Shown: positions 17,740-26,890 of the stretch, piece by piece
Layout: each line of letters opens with the position of its first letter
Position numbering within the stretch: position 1 is the stretch's first letter
NCBI RefSeq assembly: GCF_014196835.1
Contig: NZ_JACIEK010000007.1
Location: 124,001 to 188,000, forward strand
From: Aureimonas pseudogalii
GTDB lineage: Bacteria; Pseudomonadota; Alphaproteobacteria; Rhizobiales; Rhizobiaceae
Direction: 5' to 3'
DNA: 64,000 bases
Notes under the pieces: model-generated
Databases searched by the model: none
Told to the model about the DNA's origin: nothing
What the model saw: only the letters and a program-made list of their open reading frames with translations
Made by a program: the position numbers and the translations under genes

Positions 17740-19302
17740 ATGAAACACGACGTGTATGCCTTCGACGATCTGCCTCCTCACGGCCTGACGGAGGTCGCGG
17801 TCGGCGATCTCAAGATCCTGCTCGCACGCGACGGCGACCGCGTGCTGGCGACGGGCGCAACCTGCACCCACAAGGGCGCGCCGCTGAAGAACGGCCAGCG
17901 CGTCGGCAACCGCGTCATCTGTCCCTGGCATCACGCGATCTTCGACCTTGAGGACGGCGGGCATCTGCAGCCGCCGGGCAAGGGCTGCCTGTCGCGCTTC
18001 GCGGCGAGCGTCGAGGGCGGGCGGGTCTTCGTGGAACTCGCCGACGGTGCGAAGGCGCATCGGCCGGACCCCGACCCGGCCATCCGCGAGCGCGGCGATG
18101 ATCGGATCTTCGCCATCGTCGGCGCCGGTGCGGCGGGGCTCGCCTGCCCCGAAGAGCTGGTGCGCGGCGGCTTCGCGGGCCGCATCCTCCTCTTCGCGCC
18201 CGAGGGCGAGCCGCCCTACGACCGCACCGACCTGTCGAAGACCTATCTCACCGGCAAGAAGCGCGACGAGGATCTGCCGCTGCTGCCGCGCGAGCGGCTG
18301 GAAGCGCTCGGCATCGAGCTCGACACGCGCCGGGTCGAGCGCCTGGACGCCGCCGCCCGCAGGCTGCACTTCGCGGATGGCAGCGAGCTTCGCTACGACC
18401 AGTGCTTCGCTGCGCCGGGCAGCGATGCCGTGCCGCTGGGGCTCGACAATGCCGATCTGCCGAACGTCCTGTCCTTGCGCGACCACGCAGACGCGAGCCG
18501 CCTGAAGGCCGCGCTCCCCGAGGCGACCCACGTGGCGGTGATCGGCTCCGGCTTCATCGGCATGGAGGCGGCAGCGAGCCTCGTCGCACAGGGCAAGCAG
18601 GTCACCGTCCTCTCCCGCGATCCCCTCCCCTTCGCTCGGCAGTTCGGCGAGGCGGCGGCGGGGCAGCTTCTGGCGACGCACCGCGCCAAGGGCGTCGACG
18701 TTCGAACCGGCGCCAAAGCCGCCGCGCTCGAAGCCGACGGCGGACGTGTCGTGGCCGTGCGACTGGAGGACGGGACGCGCGTCGAGACCGATCTCGTGAT
18801 CGCCGCGATCGGCGCCGCGCCGCGGGTCGATTGGCTGGGCGAGGTGCCGAGGGCGGCCAAGGGCGTCGTCGCCGACGAGACGCTGCGAGTCGCGGAAGGC
18901 CTCCATGCCGGCGGCGACATCGCCGAGTTCCCGCTCTTCGGGCGCGGCGAGCGGGTCCGCATCGAACATTGGCGCCTCGCCGAGCAGCAAGGGCGCCATG
19001 GCGCACAGGCCATGCTCGGCAGCGCCGAGCCCTTCCGCGGCGTGCCCTTCTTCTGGACGGCGCAGCACGGTCGCCTCGCCTATCTCGGGCATGCCGACGG
19101 CTTCGACGAGGTTCACGTCGAGGGCGATCTCGCGGCCAATTCCTTCACCGCCTTCTATGCCAAGGACGGCCGCATCGTCGCCGCGCTCGGCCTCGGCAAG
19201 GGCGACCGGACGCCGGCGCTGCATGCTCTCATGCTGAGCGAGCCCGCGCCCTCGCGCGATGCGCTCGCGAGCGCCGGCTGGGATCCCGCCGCGCTGCTCT
19301 GA
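17740..19302 (+). CDS. Rieske [2Fe-2S] - FAD/NAD(P) oxidoreductase fusion (AIFM3/ferredoxin reductase-like)
   Basis: A 520-residue two-module protein. Residues 1-105 form a Rieske domain with CTHKGAP (Cys42, His44) and CPWHHA (Cys61, His64). From residue about 122 a pyridine nucleotide-disulfide reductase follows: FAD motif GAGAAG (128-133), second nucleotide motif VIGSGFIGMEA (about 267-277) and a C-terminal reductase domain. It resembles apoptosis-inducing-factor-like 3 and oxygenase ferredoxin reductases fused to their own Rieske centre. No oxygenase is adjacent, so the electron acceptor is unknown. The start at 17740 follows a GGGATCTC stretch and begins directly at the Rieske fold. Confidence 0.9.
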   Translation: MKHDVYAFDDLPPHGLTEVAVGDLKILLARDGDRVLATGATCTHKGAPLKNGQRVGNRVICPWHHAIFDLEDGGHLQPPGKGCLSRFAASVEGGRVFVELADGAKAHRPDPDPAIRERGDDRIFAIVGAGAAGLACPEELVRGGFAGRILLFAPEGEPPYDRTDLSKTYLTGKKRDEDLPLLPRERLEALGIELDTRRVERLDAAARRLHFADGSELRYDQCFAAPGSDAVPLGLDNADLPNVLSLRDHADASRLKAALPEATHVAVIGSGFIGMEAAASLVAQGKQVTVLSRDPLPFARQFGEAAAGQLLATHRAKGVDVRTGAKAAALEADGGRVVAVRLEDGTRVETDLVIAAIGAAPRVDWLGEVPRAAKGVVADETLRVAEGLHAGGDIAEFPLFGRGERVRIEHWRLAEQQGRHGAQAMLGSAEPFRGVPFFWTAQHGRLAYLGHADGFDEVHVEGDLAANSFTAFYAKDGRIVAALGLGKGDRTPALHALMLSEPAPSRDALASAGWDPAALL

Positions 19303-19315
19303 GCCGCCCGCCGGA

Positions 19316-19543
19316 TCAGTGCAGCCGCGCCGCCTCCACCCGATCGAGGCGGCGCTCGAGATTCTCCTGGCGCGTCATCGAGGGCAGCCAGAAGAGATCG
19401 ATGAGCTGGCCGATGCCGAGAAGCCCGAAGGTGAAGAGCCAGAGCAGCCCCGTCCAGGGCCGGCCGAGATAGAAGCGGTGCAGGCCGCAGATGCCGATGA
19501 GGCAGCAGAGCCAGAGGACGAAGGCGGCAAGGCCCGATTTCAT
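19316..19543 (-). CDS. TM2 domain-containing small membrane protein
   Basis: A 75-residue protein with two hydrophobic helices separated by a short turn (HRFYLGRPWTGLLWLFTFG), the TM2 signature. It ends in a charged tail (RQENLERRLDRVEAARLH). TM2 proteins are of unknown function. It converges on the Rieske reductase gene, ending 13 nt beyond its stop. Confidence 0.85.
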   Translation of the reverse strand: MKSGLAAFVLWLCCLIGICGLHRFYLGRPWTGLLWLFTFGLLGIGQLIDLFWLPSMTRQENLERRLDRVEAARLH

Positions 19544-19615
19544 GAGCGGCGTTTCCCAGGAGTTGCGTTGCCCCTCAGATAGGATCGCCGCCCCGGCCCT
19601 GCGAGCCCGCGCCGT

Positions 19616-21247
19616 TCAGCGTCCCCGCTTGAACGAGCCGAGGATGCCGCGAACGATCGCGGTGGTGACGGTCGAGGCGACGGTGCGCCCGACCTGCTTC
19701 ATCACGGTCTCGGCGACGGTCTGGCGCTGGTAGCCGGACGCTGCAGGCCGGCGCTCGGGCACCCGGCGCGGCGCCGGCGCCTCGCCGTCATCAGCCGTTT
19801 CCCGCTCGCTTACGCCGCCCCACGGGCCAGCCCGGCCGGGCTCGCGGCGGGCCGAAGCGGCGTCCGCCCGGCGCTGCGCCTCGGAGCGGCGCGCCGCCGC
19901 CTGCGCCTCGTCGGCCTCGCGGGCGGCCGTCTCGCGGGCAAGCTCGGCCTCCGCGCGCCCGTTCAGAAGCTCGTAGGCCGATTCGCGATCGACGGCCGTG
20001 TCGTACTTACCCGCGAGCGGGCTCGCCCGCATCACCTCGGCGCGCTCCGCGGGCGTCAGCGGGCCGATGCGCGCGGCGGGCGGGCGGATCAGCGTGCGCT
20101 CCACCATCGTCGGTACGCCACCCTTGCCGAGCACCGAGACGAGCGCCTCGCCGACGCCGAGTTGCGTGATCGCCTCGGCACTGTCGAAGGCGGGATTGGC
20201 GCGGAAGGTCTCGGCGGCAACGCGCACCGCCTTCTGCTCGCGCGGCGTATAGGCCCGCAACGCGTGCTGGATCCGGTTGCCGAGCTGCGCCAGCACCTTT
20301 TCCGGCAGGTCGAGCGGGTTCTGCGTCACGAAATAGACGCCGACGCCCTTCGAGCGGATGAGCCGCACCACCTGCTCGACGCGATCGACCAGCGCCTTCG
20401 GCGCGTCGTTGAAGAGGAGATGCGCCTCGTCGAACACGAAGACGAGCCGGGGCTTGTCGAGATCGCCCACCTCCGGCAACTCCTCGAAGAGCTCGGACAG
20501 CAGCCAGAGCAGGAAGGTCGCGTAGAGCCGGGGACTGCGCATCAGCCTGTCGGCCGCGAGCACACTGACGAGACCGCGCCCTTCGCGGTCCACCCGCATG
20601 ATGTCGGCGATCTCCAGCGCCGGCTCGCCGAAGAAATGCCCGGCCCCTTGCGCCTCCAGCACGAGAAGCTGGCGCTGGATGGCGCCGACCGAGGCCTTGG
20701 CGACGTTGCCGTAGAGGCGCGAGATCTCCGCGGCGTTGTCGAGCACGTGGACGAGGATCGCTTGCAGGTCCTTGAGGTCGAGGAGCAGGAGCCCCTCCTC
20801 GTCGGCGATGCGGAAGGCGATGTTGAGGACGCCCTCCTGCGCTTCCGTCAGATCGAGAAGGCGCGCCAGCAGCAGCGGTCCCATCTCCGAGATGGTGGTG
20901 CGCACGGGATGGCCCTCTTCGCCGAAGAGGTCGAGGAAGACGGTCGGGTAGAAGTCGTTGTAGTAGGGCTCGAGGCCGACCGCCGCCGCGCGCTCCGCGA
21001 GGAAGGGCTTGGCCTCGCCGCGCACCGCGATGCCCGAGAGATCGCCCTTGATGTCGGCGCAGAAGACGGGAACGCCGGCCTCCGAGAAGCCCTCCGCCAG
21101 CACTTGCAGCGTCACGGTCTTGCCGGTGCCGGTGGCGCCCGTCACCAGCCCGTGCCGGTTGGCGAAGGCGAGATCGAGATATTCGCCCTTCGCAGCCTCC
21201 CCGGCAGAGGCGGCGGCGCCGAGGAAGATCTGTCCCTGTTCGAGCAT
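19616..21247 (-). CDS. HerA-like/YjgR (DUF853) P-loop ATPase
   Basis: A 543-residue ATPase with Walker A GATGTGKT (37-44) and Walker [13 protein letters not shown], plus the DUF853 region with [20 protein letters not shown]. It belongs to the HerA/FtsK superfamily (E. coli YjgR); its role is not established, although HerA proteins act as hexameric DNA translocases. The C-terminal 110 residues are rich in Glu, Ala and Arg and probably form a coiled coil before a short conserved end ([20 protein letters not shown]). The ATG at 21247 matches the usual family start ([10 protein letters not shown]). Confidence 0.9.
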   Translation of the reverse strand: MLEQGQIFLGAAASAGEAAKGEYLDLAFANRHGLVTGATGTGKTVTLQVLAEGFSEAGVPVFCADIKGDLSGIAVRGEAKPFLAERAAAVGLEPYYNDFYPTVFLDLFGEEGHPVRTTISEMGPLLLARLLDLTEAQEGVLNIAFRIADEEGLLLLDLKDLQAILVHVLDNAAEISRLYGNVAKASVGAIQRQLLVLEAQGAGHFFGEPALEIADIMRVDREGRGLVSVLAADRLMRSPRLYATFLLWLLSELFEELPEVGDLDKPRLVFVFDEAHLLFNDAPKALVDRVEQVVRLIRSKGVGVYFVTQNPLDLPEKVLAQLGNRIQHALRAYTPREQKAVRVAAETFRANPAFDSAEAITQLGVGEALVSVLGKGGVPTMVERTLIRPPAARIGPLTPAERAEVMRASPLAGKYDTAVDRESAYELLNGRAEAELARETAAREADEAQAAARRSEAQRRADAASARREPGRAGPWGGVSERETADDGEAPAPRRVPERRPAASGYQRQTVAETVMKQVGRTVASTVTTAIVRGILGSFKRGR

Positions 21248-21432
21248 GGCGGCGTCTTCCCCGGCGGACGGTTGATCTCTTCCGCATCGATATAGCGCAT
21301 GTCGCAGGGCCGGCGCAGGGCCGACACCGCCTCGGCGGACGGGAAAACGCACCCGCCGGCGATTGCACCGGCGCGGCGCTCTTGCCATGGTCGGCGGCAT
21401 CGAAGCCCATCTTTTCGGAAAATGCTGACATC

Positions 21433-21786
21433 ATGAACGAGCTCTTCACCCGCATCGCCTCGTCCACCGGGACCGACGAGAACACCGCCCGGCAGTCGGT
21501 CGGCTATATCCTGGCCTTCCTGCGCGAAGAAAGCTCCGACCCCGCCGTCGAGACGATGATCGCGGAGACCCCCGGCACGGCCGAAGCATTGGGCAGCATC
21601 GGCGAAGTGGACTTCGGCGGCGGCGGCCTGATGGCGCTCGGCGCCAAGCTCATGGGCCTCGGGCTCGACATGGGCCAGATCCGCAAGGTCGCCGAAGAGC
21701 TCATCGCCTATTCCAAGTCCACCGCCGGCGAAGACACCGTCGAGCAGGCGATCTCCTCGGTTCCCGCGCTCGCACAGTTCGTTTGA
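21433..21786 (+). CDS. Small helical protein (DUF2267/DUF2780-like)
   Basis: A 117-residue soluble protein, mostly helical, with a Gly-rich centre (GEVDFGGGGLMALGAKLMGLG) and the repeated pattern 'helix - GLDMGQI - helix - GEDTVEQAISSVPALAQFV'. Similar short proteins in rhizobia carry DUF2267 or DUF2780 labels; which family is right is not certain from eye. No signal peptide. It is divergent from the HerA-like gene, with 185 nt between starts. Confidence 0.72.
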   Translation: MNELFTRIASSTGTDENTARQSVGYILAFLREESSDPAVETMIAETPGTAEALGSIGEVDFGGGGLMALGAKLMGLGLDMGQIRKVAEELIAYSKSTAGEDTVEQAISSVPALAQFV

Positions 21787-22000
21787 CGCGGGTCGCGCAG
21801 GGGTCGCCAACGCCTGCGGCTCCTGCGCACCGCACGTCTTGCATCGCCGCCGGCCAACCGGCTGCGAAATCGCGCTTGCTTTCCGAGCCCGTGCGGGCTT
21901 CACCCTGCCTCGTGACGAACGGTGACCGCCCCCCTGGCGGGTCGCGTGCCGTTCGTCGCTTCGCGCCCGAGGCCCCGACGCCGCCCGAGGAAGACGCTTC

Positions 22001-23077
22001 ATGATCGACGCCTACACGGCCTTCGGTTCGCACGTCCGCCGACATCCCGGCGTGCATGCGGACGAGATCCCCCCGGAAGCCGTGTGGCTCGATCTGCGCA
22101 ATCCCACGCGCGACGAGGAGATGGCGATCGAGACCCTGTGCGGCATCGAGGTGCCGACGCGCGAGGAAATGCGCGAGATCGAGGTTTCCAGTCGGCTCTA
22201 CTCGGAGGACGGCGGCGACTTCATGACGGCCTCGCTCGTCTACGGACTGGACGAGGGGCGGCCCGATTTCGGCCCGGTGACCTTCATCCTGGTGCAGAAC
22301 CGCCTGATCACGCTGCGCTACACCGACCCGAAATCCTTCCACATCTTCTCGACCAAGCTCTGCCGCGACGGCAGCGGCAGCGGTAACGGCGAAGGCGCGC
22401 GCAGCAAGCAGGCCCTGCCGAGCCCGCTGCACTACGGACCGCCGCCGGCGCCGCCCAAGCCCTCGCGGCGGGGCTCGCAGAGCGCCGATTCCATCATGAT
22501 CGGCCTTCTGGAAACGGTCATCGACCGCGTCGCCGACATGCTGGAGGCGATCGCCGCCGATCTCGACCGGATCGGCACCGACATCTTCCGCTCCTCGGAC
22601 GACAAGACCCCGACGCCGACGGCCGACTTCCAGCAACTTCTCAAGCGCATCGGCGCCGCCGGCGACCTCTCCTCGCGAACGCGCGAGAGCCTGGCGACCC
22701 TCGACCGGCTGCTGCCCTATCTCCAGTTCGTGCTCGACCGGCGCAAGCCGCAGAAGGAACTGAAGCTTCGGGTGAAGGCCATGGCCCGCGACGTCTCCTC
22801 GCTCAACGACTTCGTCTCGTTCCTCTCGAACAAGACGACCTTCCTGCTCGACACCACGGTCGGCATGATCTCGATCGAGCAGAACGCCATCATCAAGATC
22901 TTCTCGGTCGCCGCCGTCGGCTTCATGCCGCCGACGCTGGTCGCCTCCATCTACGGAATGAACTTCACCCACATGCCCGAACTCACCTGGCCCCTCGGCT
23001 ACCCCATGGCGCTCGGCGTCATGGTGCTCTCGGCGCTCCTTCCCCTCCTCTTCTTCCGGCACAAGAAATGGCTGTGA
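22001..23077 (+). CDS. corA: CorA family magnesium/cobalt channel
   Basis: A 358-residue channel. The cytoplasmic N-terminal domain is followed by two C-terminal helices with the ion-selective loop YGMNF (about residues 322-326) and the basic end FRHKKWL. Homopentameric CorA moves Mg2+ (and Co2+ or Ni2+) down the electrochemical gradient. Unusual is a low-complexity insertion, residues about 123-162 (Gly/Ser repeats then PPPAPPKPSRRGSQS), which makes it about 35 residues longer than typical. The next gene starts 10 nt inside the 3' end. Confidence 0.93.
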   Translation: MIDAYTAFGSHVRRHPGVHADEIPPEAVWLDLRNPTRDEEMAIETLCGIEVPTREEMREIEVSSRLYSEDGGDFMTASLVYGLDEGRPDFGPVTFILVQNRLITLRYTDPKSFHIFSTKLCRDGSGSGNGEGARSKQALPSPLHYGPPPAPPKPSRRGSQSADSIMIGLLETVIDRVADMLEAIAADLDRIGTDIFRSSDDKTPTPTADFQQLLKRIGAAGDLSSRTRESLATLDRLLPYLQFVLDRRKPQKELKLRVKAMARDVSSLNDFVSFLSNKTTFLLDTTVGMISIEQNAIIKIFSVAAVGFMPPTLVASIYGMNFTHMPELTWPLGYPMALGVMVLSALLPLLFFRHKKWL

Positions 23078-24426
23078 ACCGCAACTGGGGCGATGGCGAA
23101 GCCCCCGCCTTCCTGAAGATCACGTCCGAGGACGCCCCGGCGCCCGACGCCCCGGCGCCCGCGCACGAGACGCCGGCCCGCGCGCCGCGCTCGCGCACGA
23201 GGGCGGCGCCCGCGTCCGGCAAGCCGCCGGCCGAGCGGGCTCCGGCCTCCTCGCCTGCGGCCAAGGTGCCGGCGGCCTCGCCGGCTCCGGCCCCCACCGC
23301 TGCGCCGACCCCGGCCCCCGCCGCGAAGGCCGCTGCGCCGGCCGACCGTCCGAGCGAGCCAGCGCAAGCCGCGGCCAGCCCGACCGCTGCGCCGGCCGAC
23401 AGCGCATCCAAGCCCCCCCGCCGCGAGGCGCAGCGCGTAGCGGCGGTTCCCGCGCCGACGGCCCGCCCGGTGCAGGCCGCTCCGCCGCGCGTCGCGGAAC
23501 CCCGACCCGTCGTCACGGAAACCGCGGACGAACCCGTCGCCTCGTCGCGGCCCTCGATCGAGACCCTGCCCCGCCTCGCGCGTTTCTCCGAGCCGGCCTC
23601 CCGCCCCTCCTATGAGCGCAGATACGAGCCCTTCATGAGCGACGCCCGATCCCCCCGCCTCGCCGTCCTCATCGACGCCGACAACGCCTCCGCCCGCATC
23701 GCCGACGGCCTGTTCCAGGAGATCGCGGCGATCGGCGAGGCGAGCGTGCGCCGCATCTACGGCGACTTCTCCTCCACCCGCTCGAAGGGCTGGGCCGACG
23801 TGCTGTCCAAGCACGCGATCATCCCGCAGCAGCAGTTCGCCTACGTCACCGGCAAGAACGCCTCCGACATCGCGCTCGTCATCGACGCGATGGACCTCAT
23901 GCACTCGGGGCGCTTCGACGGGTTCTGCATCGTCTCCTCCGACAGCGACTTCACGCGTCTGGCCGCGCGCATCCGCGAGAACGGGCTCGACGTCTACGGC
24001 TTCGGCGAGCAGAAGACGCCCGAGAGCTTCCGTCAGGCCTGCCGACGCTTCATCTACACCGAGAACCTCATTCCGGGCGCGGCTGCCGCCGGCAAGCCCG
24101 CCGCCGACAAGTCGGTGGCCGCCGTGCCGATGCTGCAGCAGGTGATGGACCAGATCGAGACCGAGGACGGCTGGGTGCCGCTCGGCACCTTCGGCAAGCA
24201 GCTTCTCAACCGCTTCTCGGACTTCGATCCCCGCACCTACGGCCAGAAGAAGCTGAGCGACTTCGTGCGCGCGGTCGGCATCTTTGACATCGAGAAGACG
24301 GGCTCGGGCATGATCCGCATCCGGCTGAAACCCGCCGAGGCGAGCGAGCCGGCGCAGGCCCCCGCGCCCAAGCCCGCCTCGCGCCGCGCGAGTTCGCGTC
24401 GGCGCGGCAGCGCCGAGCAGAGCTGA
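23068..24426 (+). CDS. NYN domain (LabA/DUF88) ribonuclease-like protein with C-terminal OST-HTH domain
   Basis: A 452-residue protein if started at 23068. Residues 1-189 are Ala/Pro-rich and probably disordered. The NYN domain (about 193-330) shows LAVLIDADNASAR, YGDFSS, KNASDIALVIDAMDLM and IVSSDSDFTRLA, i.e. the acidic residues of a PIN-like metal-dependent nuclease. An OST-HTH/LOTUS domain (about 353-425) follows, a predicted RNA-binding module. Short basic Ala/Ser tail. The ATG at 23068 overlaps the corA stop, whereas an in-frame ATG at 23635 would leave just the two folded domains; neither has a strong Shine-Dalgarno. RNA is the expected substrate by family knowledge. Confidence 0.85.
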   Translation: MAVNRNWGDGEAPAFLKITSEDAPAPDAPAPAHETPARAPRSRTRAAPASGKPPAERAPASSPAAKVPAASPAPAPTAAPTPAPAAKAAAPADRPSEPAQAAASPTAAPADSASKPPRREAQRVAAVPAPTARPVQAAPPRVAEPRPVVTETADEPVASSRPSIETLPRLARFSEPASRPSYERRYEPFMSDARSPRLAVLIDADNASARIADGLFQEIAAIGEASVRRIYGDFSSTRSKGWADVLSKHAIIPQQQFAYVTGKNASDIALVIDAMDLMHSGRFDGFCIVSSDSDFTRLAARIRENGLDVYGFGEQKTPESFRQACRRFIYTENLIPGAAAAGKPAADKSVAAVPMLQQVMDQIETEDGWVPLGTFGKQLLNRFSDFDPRTYGQKKLSDFVRAVGIFDIEKTGSGMIRIRLKPAEASEPAQAPAPKPASRRASSRRRGSAEQS

Positions 24427-24475
24427 ACGAGAACCGCGCGAACCCGACTCGGCGGGGAGAACGAAGGTGCCGGCT

Positions 24476-25579
24476 CTACCGGCTCGTAAGCCGTAGCGCC
24501 AGATCCTTCTGCCGCCGCGTGCCGGTCTTCTGGAAGACCATCTTCAGCTGCGAGCGCGCCGTCTCGTAGGCGATGCCGAGCTGGTCGGCGACCTCGCGCA
24601 GCGATCCGCCGGTCTGAAGGGCTTCGGCCAGCCGCATCTCGGCCGGGGTCAACCCGAAGAGGCGGCGCACCCGCTCGCCGAAGGCCGGCGCCGGCTCGTC
24701 CTGCTCCTCGACGCGCAGCACGGCGCAGGTGCCGCCATCGGCCGCGAAGCTCCGGCGGCCCGGCAGGGTGGTGAAGAGCGTGAGGATCAGCGGGCGCCCG
24801 CCCCCGCCCCGCGAAACCGTGAGCGACGCGGGCGCGCCGGCCGACCGCAGCGGCTGCGCCAGGGCCTGTGCGATCATCGCGTCGAGCTGCATTTGCTCGG
24901 CCGGCATGGCGAGCCTCAGGCGACCGGCTCGAAACGACGGGTCGGGCGTGCCGCCGAGAAGGCGCCGGGCGGTGGCGTCGGCCTCGCGCACCCGCCCGTC
25001 GCGGCCGAGCGAGACGAAGCCGGCACCGCGGGCGTCGCCCGTTCCGTCGAGGGCACCGAGGCGCAGTTCCGACTCCAGCAGGCGGCTGCGCAGCGTCAAC
25101 GCCCGGTTGGCATGATGCATGATGGCCGAGAGCGCCACCGTCTCGTCGGGCACGAAGGCGCCGGCCTGCGCGGAGCGCCAGAGCACCGCGATGCTCGTCG
25201 CGCCATTCTCCTCGCGTTGCAGGAACTGCGCGGCCGCATGGTCGAAACGCTGCGGCCGGCACCAGTCCTCGTAGAACTCGCCGCGGCGCCAGTCCGGATT
25301 CACCGCATCCGTGAACACCGCCCCGACCGGAAGGGATGCGTCCGGGCGCAGGAACGGGTTCAGGCGGTAGAAGTGCTCCCAATAGCGGTCCACCATCAAG
25401 GGATCGTAGCCTTCGAGCACCGCCAGATCGGAATCCGCCATTCGCCCGTCGGTCTGGTGCGTGTTCTGCGTGCAGAAGCCGCCGGCCTCCAGCCGAAACC
25501 GCTCCACCAGCCGGGCGACGACGTCCGACCAGAGGTCCGGCTGGTCGATCGTCTCGTAGACGAGGTCGAGGATGAGCAT
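24476..25579 (-). CDS. LuxR-type helix-turn-helix transcriptional regulator
   Basis: A 367-residue regulator. The C-terminus holds a GerE/LuxR DNA-binding domain: FGLTPAEMRLAEALQTGGS then LREVADQLGIAYETARSQLK. The N-terminal 280 residues match no sensor domain recognised here; they contain the WEHFYRLNPFLRPDASLPVG stretch seen in other alphaproteobacterial LuxR-like proteins without acyl-homoserine-lactone domains. No luxI is nearby. Several upstream in-frame starts exist; 25579 (MLILDLVYETI) was taken as the most natural. The target is unknown. Confidence 0.82.
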   Translation of the reverse strand: MLILDLVYETIDQPDLWSDVVARLVERFRLEAGGFCTQNTHQTDGRMADSDLAVLEGYDPLMVDRYWEHFYRLNPFLRPDASLPVGAVFTDAVNPDWRRGEFYEDWCRPQRFDHAAAQFLQREENGATSIAVLWRSAQAGAFVPDETVALSAIMHHANRALTLRSRLLESELRLGALDGTGDARGAGFVSLGRDGRVREADATARRLLGGTPDPSFRAGRLRLAMPAEQMQLDAMIAQALAQPLRSAGAPASLTVSRGGGGRPLILTLFTTLPGRRSFAADGGTCAVLRVEEQDEPAPAFGERVRRLFGLTPAEMRLAEALQTGGSLREVADQLGIAYETARSQLKMVFQKTGTRRQKDLALRLTSR

Positions 25580-25792
25580 GTCCTGGCGGTGCGTCGGCAA
25601 CGAGGTTCTCCCGGGCCTTCGCCGTTTCAGGGGCCTGGCAGCATGCGGCGATCCCGCACGGCAGGCAAGAGGCATGGGCTTTGCGCCGGGATCGACGGGA
25701 ACGGCACACGCGAACTCCCGCGACCGAAACGGTCAATGCTGGACGACGACGACGACGTGTTGCGCCTGCCCTCGCGGGCCGTCCGTTCGCTC

Positions 25793-26803
25793 CTAGCTCT
25801 CCAATCCGCGAACCTCGATGCCACCGGTCTCGGTGCCTTGCCAGTTGCGAAAGGTGGGCCGCGACAGCATCTCGTAGCGCTCGCCAAGAGCCGGGTCCGC
25901 GTTGCGCCAGAGCGTCGCGAGAGTCGCCGCCACCAGCGCCTCGGCGGCGCGCGTGGCGCCGTCGTCGATTTTCAACGCGAAGCCGAGGCCGAGCTCGGGC
26001 ACCGCGCCGCAGAAGACGCCCTCGGCGCCCGTCTTGGCGAAGACGCGGCCGGGCGCGGCCTCCATCAGCGTGACGCAGGCCCGCCGCGTGCCTGCCATCG
26101 CCCAGGGCTCGGCCATGCAGGCCGCCATCAGGCGCCGCCCCGCTTGCGCGCGGCCGCCATCGATGCCCTGCCCCGACACGAGACGGGCGAAGCCGCCCGC
26201 CAGCCCCTGCAGCGGCGCCGCATAGGTCGGAATGGAACAGCCGTCGACGCCGACCGGCGTGGCGTCGCCGACCGCGGTTCGCGCCAGCTCGGCGATGACG
26301 TCGCGCCCGCGCCGCTGCACGGGATGATCGGCCAGCACGTATCCCGCCGTCGCCTCGCCCTGGTGCACGGCGGTGCAGAGGAAGCCCGAATGCTTGCCCG
26401 AGCAGTTGTTGTGGAGCTGGCTCGGGGCGCCGCCGGTGCGGGCGAGCTCCAGCGCCACCACCTGATCGAACGGCCAGTGACATCCGCATTCGAGATCGGC
26501 CTCGCCGAGCCCGGCGCGCGCCAGGAGATCGGCCGCGAGCGCCACGTGCCCGGGCTCGCCGGAATGCGAGGCGCAGGCGAACGACAGCGCGCGATCGTCG
26601 AAGCCGAACCGGTCGGCGGCGCCGGTCTCGACGAGCGGGATCGCCTGGAACACCTTCACGGCGGAGCGCGGAAACACAGGGCGCTCGACGTCGCCGTGCA
26701 CCAGGACGCCGCGGCCCTCGCCATCGACGACGGCCAGACTCGCCCGGTGCCGGCTTTCCACCGCGCCGCCGCGCGTCGCCTCGATCACGAGATCTTGGGT
26801 CAT
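25793..26803 (-). CDS. L-asparaginase, Rhizobium etli type
   Basis: A 336-residue enzyme of the R. etli ReAIV/ReAV class, unrelated to bacterial type I/II asparaginases and similar to serine beta-lactamase-like folds. Visible motifs: PRSAVK (Ser-x-x-Lys), CASHSGEPGHV (second catalytic Ser), NNCSGKHSGF (Cys and Lys of the zinc site), GCSIP (third zinc ligand Cys) and FAKTGAEGVFCG (late Lys). It hydrolyses asparagine to aspartate and ammonia in the cytoplasm. ATG at 26803 is preferred over a TTG three codons upstream. It is divergent from the DUF3750 gene. Confidence 0.9.
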   Translation of the reverse strand: MTQDLVIEATRGGAVESRHRASLAVVDGEGRGVLVHGDVERPVFPRSAVKVFQAIPLVETGAADRFGFDDRALSFACASHSGEPGHVALAADLLARAGLGEADLECGCHWPFDQVVALELARTGGAPSQLHNNCSGKHSGFLCTAVHQGEATAGYVLADHPVQRRGRDVIAELARTAVGDATPVGVDGCSIPTYAAPLQGLAGGFARLVSGQGIDGGRAQAGRRLMAACMAEPWAMAGTRRACVTLMEAAPGRVFAKTGAEGVFCGAVPELGLGFALKIDDGATRAAEALVAATLATLWRNADPALGERYEMLSRPTFRNWQGTETGGIEVRGLES

Positions 26804-26890
26804 CGGTCTCAATTCTCCCGTCTTTCTCGCCCATCGGAACGGGATCGGCGCCCGCCGGCGCCGACCCTCACCCCCTGCCCTCCGGACCCG

